From IMG/VR virus record IMGVR_UViG_3300004457_000420, positions 1 to 22,166 of that record: 22,166 nt of DNA; one strand, written 5' to 3'. Of the stretch, positions 13,046-20,463 are shown in pieces; position 1 is the stretch's first letter, and each line of letters opens with the position of its first letter. The notes under the pieces are model-generated. The model had not been told where the DNA came from, did not search any database, and saw nothing but the letters and a program-made list of their open reading frames with translations. The position numbers and the translations under genes were made by a program. Source of the stretch: a virus.

Positions 13046-13651
13046 ATGGCGCTACTAGACAGCGAGCTCGCTCGAATCAAGTGGCACCTTGGCTTCAACT
13101 TGCTCGACGTTGGGGCGGTCCCGTATATCGGTGTCGCCGCCATCTTCGAGCAAGTGATCCAGCCGTACTTGGCTGGCGGCGCGACCACTACTAGCGCGAC
13201 AGCTGTAGTGGTTGCGTCCGCGCCGACCCCGGTAACGTTGACGCTTGCGAGCGCCACCGGGTTCTCTCTACTCGACCCTGTCATCATCGACGTGGACTCG
13301 CGACAAGAGCGCGCCACGGTGCAACGCGTGAACGGGTCGACCATCACGGTGCTGTTGTCGCTCGCGCATACCGGGACGTACCCGGTGACCGTCGAGGGTG
13401 GGGAGAGCATCGTGCGCGACATCTTGAAGAAGTGCGACACGGCCTGGACTGCTTACAGTGAGGCGATTTCAAGCGCTGGCATCAAGCAGCTCGGTCAAGG
13501 CGAGTTGGAGTACTTCCCAGAGGGCCGCGGGTCCAGTGGGTTGCTCTCATCTACTCGAAACACGCTTAGGGCGTGGCGTGGAGAACTTGCAAGCGCACTC
13601 GGCCTGGCGGCACCTGGTAATGGCGGCGGCACCATGACGACGCTTTACTGA
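13046..13651 (+). CDS. Head-tail connector protein with inserted beta domain
   Basis: The 201-residue protein has a helical N-terminus (L-D-S-E-L-A-R-I-K-W-H-L-G-F-N). A central beta domain follows (about 50-125) of the type 'V-T-L-x-x-A-x-G-F-x-x-x-D-x-V-x-x-D-x-x-x-x-E-R', ending H-T-G-T-Y-P-V-T-V. A helical C-terminal part closes it. This split layout, helices interrupted by a beta insert, occurs in phage neck proteins. The place after the capsid and decoration genes fits the first connector (adaptor) ring that docks on the portal. The ribosome binding site AGGGA (13036-13040) is good. Its stop overlaps the next start as TGATG. Confidence 0.72.
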   Translation: MALLDSELARIKWHLGFNLLDVGAVPYIGVAAIFEQVIQPYLAGGATTTSATAVVVASAPTPVTLTLASATGFSLLDPVIIDVDSRQERATVQRVNGSTITVLLSLAHTGTYPVTVEGGESIVRDILKKCDTAWTAYSEAISSAGIKQLGQGELEYFPEGRGSSGLLSSTRNTLRAWRGELASALGLAAPGNGGGTMTTLY

Positions 13652-14064
13652 TGGCGACCATCGTAAGCCGTGCGCTCAAGCCGCTTGAGCGTGGGCGCCA
13701 GTTGCTGGAAGACGCAGGCCTCCGCAACCATCGCGTGTTCCTGCGCCTTGGCCAGTGGGACGGCGGCGAAATTCACCTCGGCACCCTGACTGACACCGAC
13801 GTCGAGATTACTCCCCGTCCCAAGGTCAAAGAGAACGGGCCATCGTCGCTCACCGTGACGAACATCACGCCGACCTACCCGGGTGGCGGATGGGAGCCGT
13901 TGACGCTGCTGCCTGAGGTGGCGAGCGGGCAAGACTACTACATCATCGTGACCAACCCGCGCGGCGACTCGCTGCCGTACACGGTGACCGACATCGATAG
14001 CACCTCGCCGTTTCGCGTGAAGCTCACGCTGGAGCGGCTCGAGCCTGCGAGCCCGAACTACTGA
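13651..14064 (+). CDS. Neck / head-closure-like protein
   Basis: The 137-residue protein starts in TGATG overlap with the connector gene. It is beta-rich (V-F-L-R-L-G-Q-W-D-G-G-E-I-H-L-G and Y-T-V-T-D-I-D-S-T-S-P-F-R-V-K-L-T-L). It has no membrane segment. Small beta-barrel proteins at this point in the gene order are usually stopper or head-closure proteins that seal the neck before the tail joins. I recognise no specific family, so the role comes from position. Confidence 0.72.
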   Translation: MATIVSRALKPLERGRQLLEDAGLRNHRVFLRLGQWDGGEIHLGTLTDTDVEITPRPKVKENGPSSLTVTNITPTYPGGGWEPLTLLPEVASGQDYYIIVTNPRGDSLPYTVTDIDSTSPFRVKLTLERLEPASPNY

Positions 14065-14065
14065 C

Positions 14066-14275
14066 ATGGCCGGCTGGATCACTCAGCCCATACGCCTGTT
14101 CGTCCAAGAGCACCGCGACGTTCGATACCGCTACTCATCGGAGTTCGGCGCCACGGACGATTGCGACGCATGCCGCCACGGCGAGTGCGTGCGACGCCTC
14201 GAAGTGGTCGTGTGCCCAGAGGACGGCGAAGAAGTCCACAGCTACTTTCACGTTTCGCCGCGCGAACTCAACTAG
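14066..14275 (+). CDS. Small cysteine-rich hypothetical protein
   Basis: The 69-residue protein follows the previous stop by one base. It contains C33-x2-C36-x4-C41 and C50, spacing that could bind zinc, plus a short beta-rich end (E-V-V-V-C, Y-F-H-V-S). It sits between two neck genes, so it could be a small structural or assembly factor, but no family is recognised. It is one of several small cysteine-rich proteins in this phage. Confidence 0.65.
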   Translation: MAGWITQPIRLFVQEHRDVRYRYSSEFGATDDCDACRHGECVRRLEVVVCPEDGEEVHSYFHVSPRELN

Positions 14276-14278
14276 ACC

Positions 14279-15103
14279 ATGCCGACGTATACCAGCACCG
14301 TAGGGCCCGAAACCCTACCGGTCCCGGTAGGCGGCACCGACAGCGCGCACAGAGACCCCACGCTTGTGGGGCTTTTGGATTACCTGGCTTTCTGGGTTCG
14401 TACCGACCTCAGCGACAAGCTCGCAGAGATGGGCGGGCCGACGACGAGCGCGGCCATCATCGACGCGTGCCCTGCGGAGAACCTGTTCCCGTGGGACCAC
14501 GGCGGCACGTTCATGCGCGTTCACCCGGCGACGGGCGCGCCCACTGCGCCACTGCCTGGCATGTGGGCGTGGGAAGTCTCGTGTGAGGCGACCGACGAAT
14601 ACGCCACGCTGGCACACCGCAGCGTGTTTCGCCGCGAGCTCCGCGTGCACTACGTGTTTCCGCTGGTGCAGATCCCCGACGGGTACAACGCCCGCAGTGG
14701 CGTCCTGTCGAGCGTAGGACGCGCTTTCATGCGGGCCGGGCACTTCGGGGCGCACACGAGCTACGGCTACGATGGCGACCCCGCAGGAACGCCCATCTGG
14801 CGCTCGCTCAATTGGCGCGCGTGGCAGTTCGTCAAGGGCGAGCCTGGCCGCATTGCGGTGATGCCGAGTGGTAGCACCCAGAGCAATGGCGGGCGGCCTG
14901 GCAATGAGGGCCACGTCCAACGTTTTTACCCTGCATACAGCGCGACCTTCCACGTGTGGGAGCGCGTCGAGCCGAAGCAACCGGTCTATCCGGACGACGT
15001 CATGCAGGACGGCACGCTAACGATTCTCACGGGCGATGACGTCGGCGACACGGTCGAGATTCTCGATCGCGTGCTGATTGGCCCCGACGACCTCGCGCCA
15101 TAG
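14279..15103 (+). CDS. Tail-completion / tail-terminator-like protein
   Basis: The 274-residue protein is the last gene before the tail sheath module. It begins with a helix (L-V-G-L-L-D-Y-L-A-F-W-V-R-T-D-L). A beta-rich core follows with conserved-looking aromatics (P-G-M-W-A-W-E-V, F-R-R-E-L-R-V-H-Y-V-F-P-L-V, W-R-S-L-N-W-R-A-W). Position and the strand pattern suit the tail terminator or completion protein that caps the tail tube and joins it to the neck. It is longer than typical terminators of about 130-200 residues, so it may carry an extra domain. The function is inferred. Confidence 0.72.
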   Translation: MPTYTSTVGPETLPVPVGGTDSAHRDPTLVGLLDYLAFWVRTDLSDKLAEMGGPTTSAAIIDACPAENLFPWDHGGTFMRVHPATGAPTAPLPGMWAWEVSCEATDEYATLAHRSVFRRELRVHYVFPLVQIPDGYNARSGVLSSVGRAFMRAGHFGAHTSYGYDGDPAGTPIWRSLNWRAWQFVKGEPGRIAVMPSGSTQSNGGRPGNEGHVQRFYPAYSATFHVWERVEPKQPVYPDDVMQDGTLTILTGDDVGDTVEILDRVLIGPDDLAP

Positions 15104-15126
15104 CCGGCGCGACAAGGACTCTTTCA

Positions 15127-15456
15127 ATGGCACATCGCACGCTGCGAATTGTGAGCGCTTCAGCGTTCCCGCACATCGACCTTTTCGACGCCGGTATCTC
15201 GCGCTGGGTTCAGCCGGGCGACGTTATCGAGGTCCCGAGCAAGCAGCACTGGATCGATGAAGTCGGCAAGGGCGCGTTGCTCGCCGCCGACGCTGACACC
15301 GCCAAGCGATGCGGCGCAAAGTACGACGCGAAAGCCGTCGAAGCCGCGCTCGCAATGGCGAAGTCGCGCGAGGCCGAACAGGTCGCCGCGCACTCCAAGT
15401 TTCTGGCTGACAACGGGCTCGAGAAGCCCGCAGCCGCCACCAAGAAGGCTGACTGA
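15127..15456 (+). CDS. Small DUF2635-like protein (Mu gp38-like), precedes tail sheath
   Basis: The 109-residue protein has a ribosome binding site AAGGA just upstream (about 15113-15118). The start of the protein is strand-rich, and the central W-V-Q-P-G-D-V-I-E-V-P-S-K-Q-H-W motif (about 27-42) resembles the short DUF2635 proteins that precede the tail sheath gene in Mu-like phages. A charged helical C-terminus of about 50 residues extends it (A-K-S-R-E-A-E-Q-V-A-A-H) and ends in a Lys/Ala tail. The role of DUF2635 proteins is not known. The sheath gene follows after two bases, which supports the match. Confidence 0.68.
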   Translation: MAHRTLRIVSASAFPHIDLFDAGISRWVQPGDVIEVPSKQHWIDEVGKGALLAADADTAKRCGAKYDAKAVEAALAMAKSREAEQVAAHSKFLADNGLEKPAAATKKAD

Positions 15457-15458
15457 GC

Positions 15459-16997
15459 ATGGCTATTGAACTCACGGGTATCGACCTCTCGAACCCGCAG
15501 CCGGGGACCAAGCGCGAGATCGTTTTCGCCCAGGGCTCCAGCGGTGGCCTCACGCGCGCGCGCGACGTCGTCATCTTCTGTAACAAGCTTTCGTCCGTTG
15601 GTAGCGGCTCGGTCGATGGGCTCGGCGATTCGCTGAACACGCCGATCCCGATCTACAACGGGCAGGACGAGATCATCTCGCGCTTCGGGCACAAGTCCGA
15701 GGCCAAGTTGCTGCATAAGGTGTTCACTCGCGTGAACAAGACCGCTCAGGTGTGGATGCTCTGCGTCCCGCCCGGGTCTGGTAGCGCAACGGCTGACTTC
15801 ACGTTCGCCACTGCGGCGTCTGGAGCATCCGCGGTCATCATCGACTTCCTCGGCGAGCAAGAGCAAGTCGCCGTCGCGAGCGGCGACAGCGTGACCGCGA
15901 TCGCGCTTGCGGTGTCGACGCGCGTCAACGCGATGCTCGATTGGCCCATCACGTCGAGCCCTAGCGCTGGCGTGCTGACGGTCACGGCCGCGTGGGCGGG
16001 CTCGCGTGGCGACCACTACCTGAATCAGCTTCGCATGCGGTTCACGAAGTCAGTTGCTACCACGGTCACCAAGGGCAGCGTTACCGCTGGCTCGACCGAC
16101 GACGACCAGACCACGGCGATCTCGAATCTCGAGAGCTACGACATCTACTACCAGGTCAACCCGAAGCAAGTTGTCGCGGCTCCCACGAGCACGGACAACG
16201 GCATCGGCGAGCACCTCGCGTCGCTGACGACTCAGGTCGCCGCGACTGTCGGCAAGGCCGGCGTGCTCATCGCTGGCAACGTCGGCACGCCTACGCAGGC
16301 GTCGACCGTTGCGGTGGCGATGAACAAGGAATGGTCGCACCTCTGCCACGCGGAGAACAGCGACTGGTCTGCGGGCATGATCGCGGCGCATCTAGCCGGT
16401 ATCATCCAGAGCCGTCAGGCGTCGAACCCGGCCGCGAACCTCGCGGGCTATGGTGGCAAGTCGGCCGATACGCTGTACGTGCCCGACCCGTACGCCAAGA
16501 CGGACCGCGCGACGAGCGCCGAGATCACGACGCTACTCAACAACGGCGTGACGCCGATCGCGTTCTCGTCCACGGGCAAGCCGTCGATTGTGTGGCTCGT
16601 CACCACGAAGAGCCAGACCAACAGCGTCGCGGACTACCGCGCTCGCGCGGGTCACATCCCGTCGGTGATGTTCTTCGCTTGGGAGATCCTCAAGGGGATC
16701 TGGAACAGCGAGGCGCAGCCGAACGTGGCGAACGACCCGGCCGACGGCGAGCAGCGATTGCCTGGATTCACCTACCCGAGCGACGTGCGCGGCATGGTGT
16801 ATCGGACGATCGACATCCTCATTGATGGCGGCGCTGGAATCCCGACCTTGCTCGACCCGTCGCAGCGACAGGCGATGAAGGATTCGGTTGTGGTCGAGCG
16901 ACTGACGAGCGGCGTGGCTTGTCGTGTGGAGCTCGCTGCGGTGCGCCACCTGCTCAAGGGCCACTTCAAGCTCCTCGAAGTCAGCCCGGCGATCTGA
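15459..16997 (+). CDS. Contractile tail sheath protein (Mu gpL-like)
   Basis: The 512-residue protein matches contractile sheath proteins by size, place and sequence pattern. The N-terminus is strand-rich. The middle has T-x-x-I-A-L-A-V-S-T-R-V-N-A segments. Residues about 355-390 contain L-L-N-N-G-V-T-P-I and an S-I-V-W-L-V-T-T-K-S strand, the usual sheath core. The C-terminal part has the V-E-L-A-A-V-R-H-L-L-K-G-H-F-K-L end of the inner domain. It contracts around the tube to drive DNA delivery and defines the phage as a myovirus. No split or frameshift is seen. No strong ribosome binding site lies in front of it, so coupling to the upstream gene is likely. Confidence 0.92.
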   Translation: MAIELTGIDLSNPQPGTKREIVFAQGSSGGLTRARDVVIFCNKLSSVGSGSVDGLGDSLNTPIPIYNGQDEIISRFGHKSEAKLLHKVFTRVNKTAQVWMLCVPPGSGSATADFTFATAASGASAVIIDFLGEQEQVAVASGDSVTAIALAVSTRVNAMLDWPITSSPSAGVLTVTAAWAGSRGDHYLNQLRMRFTKSVATTVTKGSVTAGSTDDDQTTAISNLESYDIYYQVNPKQVVAAPTSTDNGIGEHLASLTTQVAATVGKAGVLIAGNVGTPTQASTVAVAMNKEWSHLCHAENSDWSAGMIAAHLAGIIQSRQASNPAANLAGYGGKSADTLYVPDPYAKTDRATSAEITTLLNNGVTPIAFSSTGKPSIVWLVTTKSQTNSVADYRARAGHIPSVMFFAWEILKGIWNSEAQPNVANDPADGEQRLPGFTYPSDVRGMVYRTIDILIDGGAGIPTLLDPSQRQAMKDSVVVERLTSGVACRVELAAVRHLLKGHFKLLEVSPAI

Positions 16998-17000
16998 GGC

Positions 17001-17039
17001 TGCGCTTAGGCGCGCATACCGGGGCCGCTTAGCGGCTCC
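17001..17039. repeat. Two hairpins between sheath and tube genes
   Basis: TGCGC (17001-17005) pairs with GCGCA (17012-17016) around a TTAGGC loop. GGGGCCGCT (17021-17029) pairs with AGCGGCTCC (17031-17039) with one wobble and one unpaired base between. Both sit in the 59-base gap before the tail tube gene. As with the hairpins upstream of scaffold and capsid genes, there is no T-run. mRNA protection or processing for the abundant tube protein is the likeliest role. Confidence 0.5.
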
Positions 17040-17056
17040 AGCGGAGACGTGTTTCT

Positions 17057-17431
17057 ATGCCTCAACTTTACGATCAGATCCTCATGGCCGTGAATGGCCA
17101 GATTCTCGGCGAGGCCGAGAGTGTGGAGATCCGAAACGAGAACACGTCGCAGGATGTGTTGACGCTCGTCAAGGGATTCGCTGGCGAGACCCCGGGACCC
17201 GACAAGATCGTGTGCTCGGTGTCGTCGTTCCTGCCGAGCGCGGGCCAGGAGTTCGCGTTCGACAAGGCCGAGTTGCTCCACGCGGTCTACACCGTGAGTT
17301 TCATTCAGCGCAGCGGCTCGAAAAAGCTGACTTCGACTGGGTTCTTCCGCAACTTCCGCGCGAGCGCTGGCGTGGGGCAGAACAGCAAGATCGACGTCGA
17401 GTTCCACGGCACGCCTGGCAAGTTTGAGTGA
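17057..17431 (+). CDS. Tail tube protein
   Basis: The 124-residue protein follows the sheath gene, the fixed order in Mu-like contractile tails. It is beta-rich with the tube-protein pattern: an early strand pair (L-M-A-V-N-G-Q-I-L-G-E-A-E-S-V-E-I), a loop with G-F-A-G-E-T-P-G-P, and late strands ending F-F-R-N-F-R-A-S-A-G-V-G-Q-N-S-K-I-D-V-E-F. It forms stacked hexamers through which DNA passes. CGGAG at 17042-17045 is a weak ribosome binding site. Hairpins lie just upstream. Confidence 0.88.
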   Translation: MPQLYDQILMAVNGQILGEAESVEIRNENTSQDVLTLVKGFAGETPGPDKIVCSVSSFLPSAGQEFAFDKAELLHAVYTVSFIQRSGSKKLTSTGFFRNFRASAGVGQNSKIDVEFHGTPGKFE

Positions 17432-17432
17432 G

Positions 17433-17442
17433 TGACTAGCGC
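17433..17442 (+). repeat. TGACTAGCGC repeat, copy 1
   Basis: This 10-base sequence recurs exactly at 18307-18316. The two copies bracket the chaperone-like gene and the gene after it. Both are in short non-coding gaps just after a stop codon. Related TAGCG sequences sit in the other gaps of the structural cluster (about 10750, 11482 and 17029). It may be a regulatory motif, or it may simply reflect extra stop codons at gene ends. Confidence 0.4.
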
Positions 17443-17449
17443 GTAAACC

Positions 17450-17989
17450 ATGCAATCGCAGAAGTCTCCTATCGTGGAGGCGCTCGAGAAACGCCGTCGC
17501 AAGGTTCACACCTTCCCGGCCTCTTTCATTGGCGACGGATCCAGTAATGGCACCGTCGCCATTCGTGTTCCTAGCGTCGGCGAAGAGATCGCCGCGCGCG
17601 TACAGGCCCCCAAGTGGCTCGCGGAACACGGCGCGATCGACTACGAAGCCGAGACCGACATCGCGTCAATGTTCGTGGTGTGCGCGGCGTGGCGCGACGC
17701 GAGCGACCCCGAGAACGGCATAGCTTGCCCGCTGCCTGACATGCTGCGGGCTCGGCTCACCACGGACGAGGTGCAATACCTCGTCGGATGCGTTAACGAA
17801 GCCAAGCGCCGCGAGTCGGCGATCAAAGAATCGCTCACCGAACTCGAAGCCGCTGGGTATGTCGAGGCTGTCAAAGATTGCGCCGACGACGTGGCGCACG
17901 AGCTCATGGTGAACCTGGACCGACGTGCGCTTGAGGACCTCGCCGTGATGGCGTGTCGGAAGCTGGCGCAGTTCACGGGTGACGTATGA
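17450..17989 (+). CDS. Tail assembly chaperone-like protein, upstream copy
   Basis: The 179-residue protein lies between tube and tape measure genes, where tail assembly chaperones are encoded. It has an acidic, helical C-terminal half and a short beta N-terminus. Motifs are G-T-V-A-I-R-V-P-S-V-G-E-E-I-A (34-48), R-A-R-L-T-T-D-E-V-Q-Y-L-V-G (100-113) and L-E-D-L-A-V-M-A-C-R-K-L-A-Q (161-174). All three have counterparts in the gene at 20463, so the two look like divergent paralogues. Chaperones of this kind coat the tape measure protein before the tube forms. No slippery site for a frameshifted extension was found. It overlaps the next gene as ATGA. Confidence 0.72.
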   Translation: MQSQKSPIVEALEKRRRKVHTFPASFIGDGSSNGTVAIRVPSVGEEIAARVQAPKWLAEHGAIDYEAETDIASMFVVCAAWRDASDPENGIACPLPDMLRARLTTDEVQYLVGCVNEAKRRESAIKESLTELEAAGYVEAVKDCADDVAHELMVNLDRRALEDLAVMACRKLAQFTGDV

Positions 17990-18309
17990 GTGTCGAGGTG
18001 CAAGGACTCGATGAAGTCATCGCGCTCCTAGACAAGACGGCGAAAGAGCCTGGCAAGTTCGGCAAGACGGCGCGCGCTCGACTCCAGCGCGCAGTAAACC
18101 GCGAGCGCAACTCGCACGCGTACCAGAACCGCACGCACAGTGCCGAGACGAACACGCTGCTCTTGAGCGCTGAGACTGGCGATGACGTCGACCTCCGGGC
18201 AGAGATGCACGTGGAGTATGCGAGCTATCTGCAACGCGGATGGTCGAAGTTCGATGAGTCGGTGAAGGCCGCGCTTGCCGACTTGGACGCCGAGAGTAAA
18301 AAGCTTTGA
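17986..18309 (+). CDS. HK97 gp10-like / virion morphogenesis-like protein
   Basis: The 107-residue protein starts at the ATGA shared with the chaperone gene. The start, V-E-V-Q-G-L-D-E-V-I-A-L-L-D-K (3-17), and the later R-x-R-x-H-S-A-E-T-N-T-L-L-L-S segment resemble HK97 gp10-like neck/tail proteins and Mu G-type morphogenesis proteins, which share a G-L-D-E-L start and an 'R-T-G-x-L-x-x-S' middle. Y-A-S-Y-L-Q-R-G-W (about 78-86) is also typical ('Y-A-x-x-x-x-x-G'). The place is unusual, since gp10-like genes usually sit before the sheath or tail terminator genes. The assignment is moderate. Confidence 0.7.
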   Translation: MSVEVQGLDEVIALLDKTAKEPGKFGKTARARLQRAVNRERNSHAYQNRTHSAETNTLLLSAETGDDVDLRAEMHVEYASYLQRGWSKFDESVKAALADLDAESKKL

Positions 18310-18316
18310 CTAGCGC
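18307..18316 (+). repeat. TGACTAGCGC repeat, copy 2
   Basis: This is an exact second copy of the 10-base sequence at 17433-17442. It begins at the stop codon of the previous gene and lies 21 bases before the tape measure start. See the first copy for context and doubts. Confidence 0.4.
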
Positions 18317-18336
18317 TCGCCGCTGGTAACGACCGC

Positions 18337-20463
18337 ATGTCTACCATTACGTACCAGTTCCGCACTGTCGGCGCCGAAGCGGCTCGACGTGAGTTGCTCG
18401 CTCAGGCGGCAGCGGCGCGCGAACTGAACAAGGCGCAGCGAGACAGCGCGCGGGTAAGCGCCCCTGTGGCTCGTCGTGTGGGCAGTGGCAGCGACCCGCA
18501 GGTCAAGGCAGAGCAGGCCAGGACCAAGGCGCTTGCGGCTGAGGCGAAGAAGCGCCAGCGCGAAGAGGCCAAGCGCGCTAGCGAGTGGACGCGCGGCAAT
18601 GACAAGATGTTGCGCGCTCGCGAGCAGCACGCGCACCGCGAGACGCGCTCGATTGAGCAGGCGCAGAAGCGCCAAGCGGCGGCCATTCAGCGCGGACACA
18701 ATCAGCGCTTGGCTCAGGCTGGACGCGTCGAGAAGCAAATGCGCTACCGCCAGACGATGGCGTACGAGGCGCGAGCCGAGAGCATAAAGGCGACTCGCGC
18801 GGCTCGATTCGAAGCTTTCAACGACACCGTCGCGGGCGGAGCGATGGCTGCGGTGGGCATTGGGGCAGCGGCGACGCGCTCCTACATGGCGAACCAGCAG
18901 CGGTCGCGTGACCTCGCCGTCGGTGGCGGGCAGCCGGATCAGGCTGCGGCTTTGCTTGCGAACGCCGAGAAGACCGCGAAGAGCGTCACCGGCACCAGAA
19001 CCGAGGACATCCTAGCGGGACAGCAGCGCATCGTCGCGATGACGGGCAACATGGATCTTGCTCGCAACAACGGGCGGACCATGGCGCAGGCCTCGCGCGC
19101 GACCGGCGCGAGTGAGGAGGACATCGGCAGCCTCATCGCCACGCTAAACACGAAGTTCGGCATGACCGACCCGAACGAGATCAAGACCGCCATCGCCAAC
19201 GCGATCAGCCAGGGCAAGAGCGGCGCTTTCGAGATGAAGGACGCCGCTAGCTACATGTCCGAGATGGGAGCCGCTGGCCAGCGCTTCGGGCTCGACAAGG
19301 GCGGCACCGGATTCGCCAAGCTCGGCGCCATGGCGCAGGTTGCGCGCGGCGCCACCGGCAGCGGTGCCGAGGCGTCGACCGCTACGCAAGCCATGCTGCG
19401 ACAGTTCATCTCGAAGAGCGACGAGATCAAGCAGATGAACGGCGGCAAGGATGTCGTGTTCGCCGACAAGGGCCGCACCAAGACGAACGACATCGTTGAC
19501 GTCATCGCAGGCACCATCAAGGCCGCAGGCGGCGACCGCAAGAAGCTCCAGCACGTCTTTCGCGACGAAGGCAGCACCGGCGCAAGCGGGTACATCGTGG
19601 CCTTCAACGAGGCCGCGGATGCGCTTGGCAAGAACGCGACTGAGGCCGAGAGAATGGCCGCGGGCGAGGCCGCGATTCGCAAGATGTTCGAGACGGCCAC
19701 CAGCGCCGGATCCAACTGGGGTGACGTGGTGCAGGATGCCGCGGCTCGGACGGATTCGAGCGAGGCGCGCATGACCACCGCGTGGGATACCATCGTTACG
19801 TCGGTGGGCTCGGCCGTTACGCCATCGCTCGAGAAACTTTCGTCACAAAGCGGCGACGTTGGGGCGGTGTTCGCGATGCTCGCCGAACAGGTTGGAGGCG
19901 CGATCGGTGCGATCGGCGACCTCATCGGCACGCTTCGACGGCTCGGCATCATGGGCGAGGCGACGCCGACGGACCGAGCCGGCCGGCTCGATGAGATCCG
20001 CGGCGACAAGGCCGACCTTGAGAAGAGCGCAGCCGATGGCACGCTCGGCAACGTCGGCAAGAAGCGACTGAAGCAGCTGACCGAAGAGGAAGGCAAGCTC
20101 GTCAACGACATGGCGAAGGACATGGGGCTCACGAGCGGCACGGACGGAAAGCCTGTCGCGCCCATAGGCCCCGACGCAGGCCCGCGAGATCTTGCTTCGC
20201 AGTTCGCGAACTACGGATTCAGCGCGAGCAACTCCGACATCACGCTCAAAGAACAGGCGCGCATGGCCGAGGGCCCGAAGAAGGGGAACCTGGACTTCAC
20301 GCCGTCGGCGATGGTTCAGAAGGGCCTCGAAGGGCTCAATACCGATCAGGGCGGCGAAGACCTCAAGAGCGCGGCAAGCGACCTCAAGGGCGCCGCCAAG
20401 GCCATTGCATCGAGCACCATGCAGAGCGGCAACCCGCTCGGCGCCATCTGGGCCGCGTTCTGA
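18337..20463 (+). CDS. Tail tape measure protein
   Basis: The 708-residue protein is the largest in the window and sits after the tube and chaperone genes. Residues about 10-160 are a highly charged coiled coil rich in Ala, Arg and Gln. A small hydrophobic patch follows (A-G-G-A-M-A-A-V-G-I-G-A-A-A, 166-179). The region about 200-480 resembles the TP901 tape measure domain, with E-D-I-L-A-G-Q-Q-R-I-V-A-M-T-G-N and S-Y-M-S-E-M-G-A-A. The C-terminus is low in complexity. It sets tail length and holds the tube lumen before DNA ejection. Family tape measures span roughly 1.5 angstrom per residue, so a tail of about 100 nm would be expected. Its stop overlaps the next start as TGATG. Confidence 0.9.
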   Translation: MSTITYQFRTVGAEAARRELLAQAAAARELNKAQRDSARVSAPVARRVGSGSDPQVKAEQARTKALAAEAKKRQREEAKRASEWTRGNDKMLRAREQHAHRETRSIEQAQKRQAAAIQRGHNQRLAQAGRVEKQMRYRQTMAYEARAESIKATRAARFEAFNDTVAGGAMAAVGIGAAATRSYMANQQRSRDLAVGGGQPDQAAALLANAEKTAKSVTGTRTEDILAGQQRIVAMTGNMDLARNNGRTMAQASRATGASEEDIGSLIATLNTKFGMTDPNEIKTAIANAISQGKSGAFEMKDAASYMSEMGAAGQRFGLDKGGTGFAKLGAMAQVARGATGSGAEASTATQAMLRQFISKSDEIKQMNGGKDVVFADKGRTKTNDIVDVIAGTIKAAGGDRKKLQHVFRDEGSTGASGYIVAFNEAADALGKNATEAERMAAGEAAIRKMFETATSAGSNWGDVVQDAAARTDSSEARMTTAWDTIVTSVGSAVTPSLEKLSSQSGDVGAVFAMLAEQVGGAIGAIGDLIGTLRRLGIMGEATPTDRAGRLDEIRGDKADLEKSAADGTLGNVGKKRLKQLTEEEGKLVNDMAKDMGLTSGTDGKPVAPIGPDAGPRDLASQFANYGFSASNSDITLKEQARMAEGPKKGNLDFTPSAMVQKGLEGLNTDQGGEDLKSAASDLKGAAKAIASSTMQSGNPLGAIWAAF

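Noticed and set aside
12097-13440. A 447-codon open frame on the minus strand opposite the capsid and decoration genes.
   Set aside because: It is a shadow frame with low-complexity Arg-rich translation and crosses three clear + strand genes.
17940-18000. A programmed frameshift between the chaperone-like gene and the next gene.
   Set aside because: No slippery heptamer such as a run of A, G or T was seen near the overlap; ATGA coupling explains the arrangement.
19251-20165. A 304-codon minus-strand frame opposite the tape measure gene.
   Set aside because: It has Ser/Ala/Pro-rich low-complexity translation and is fully inside a strong + strand gene.
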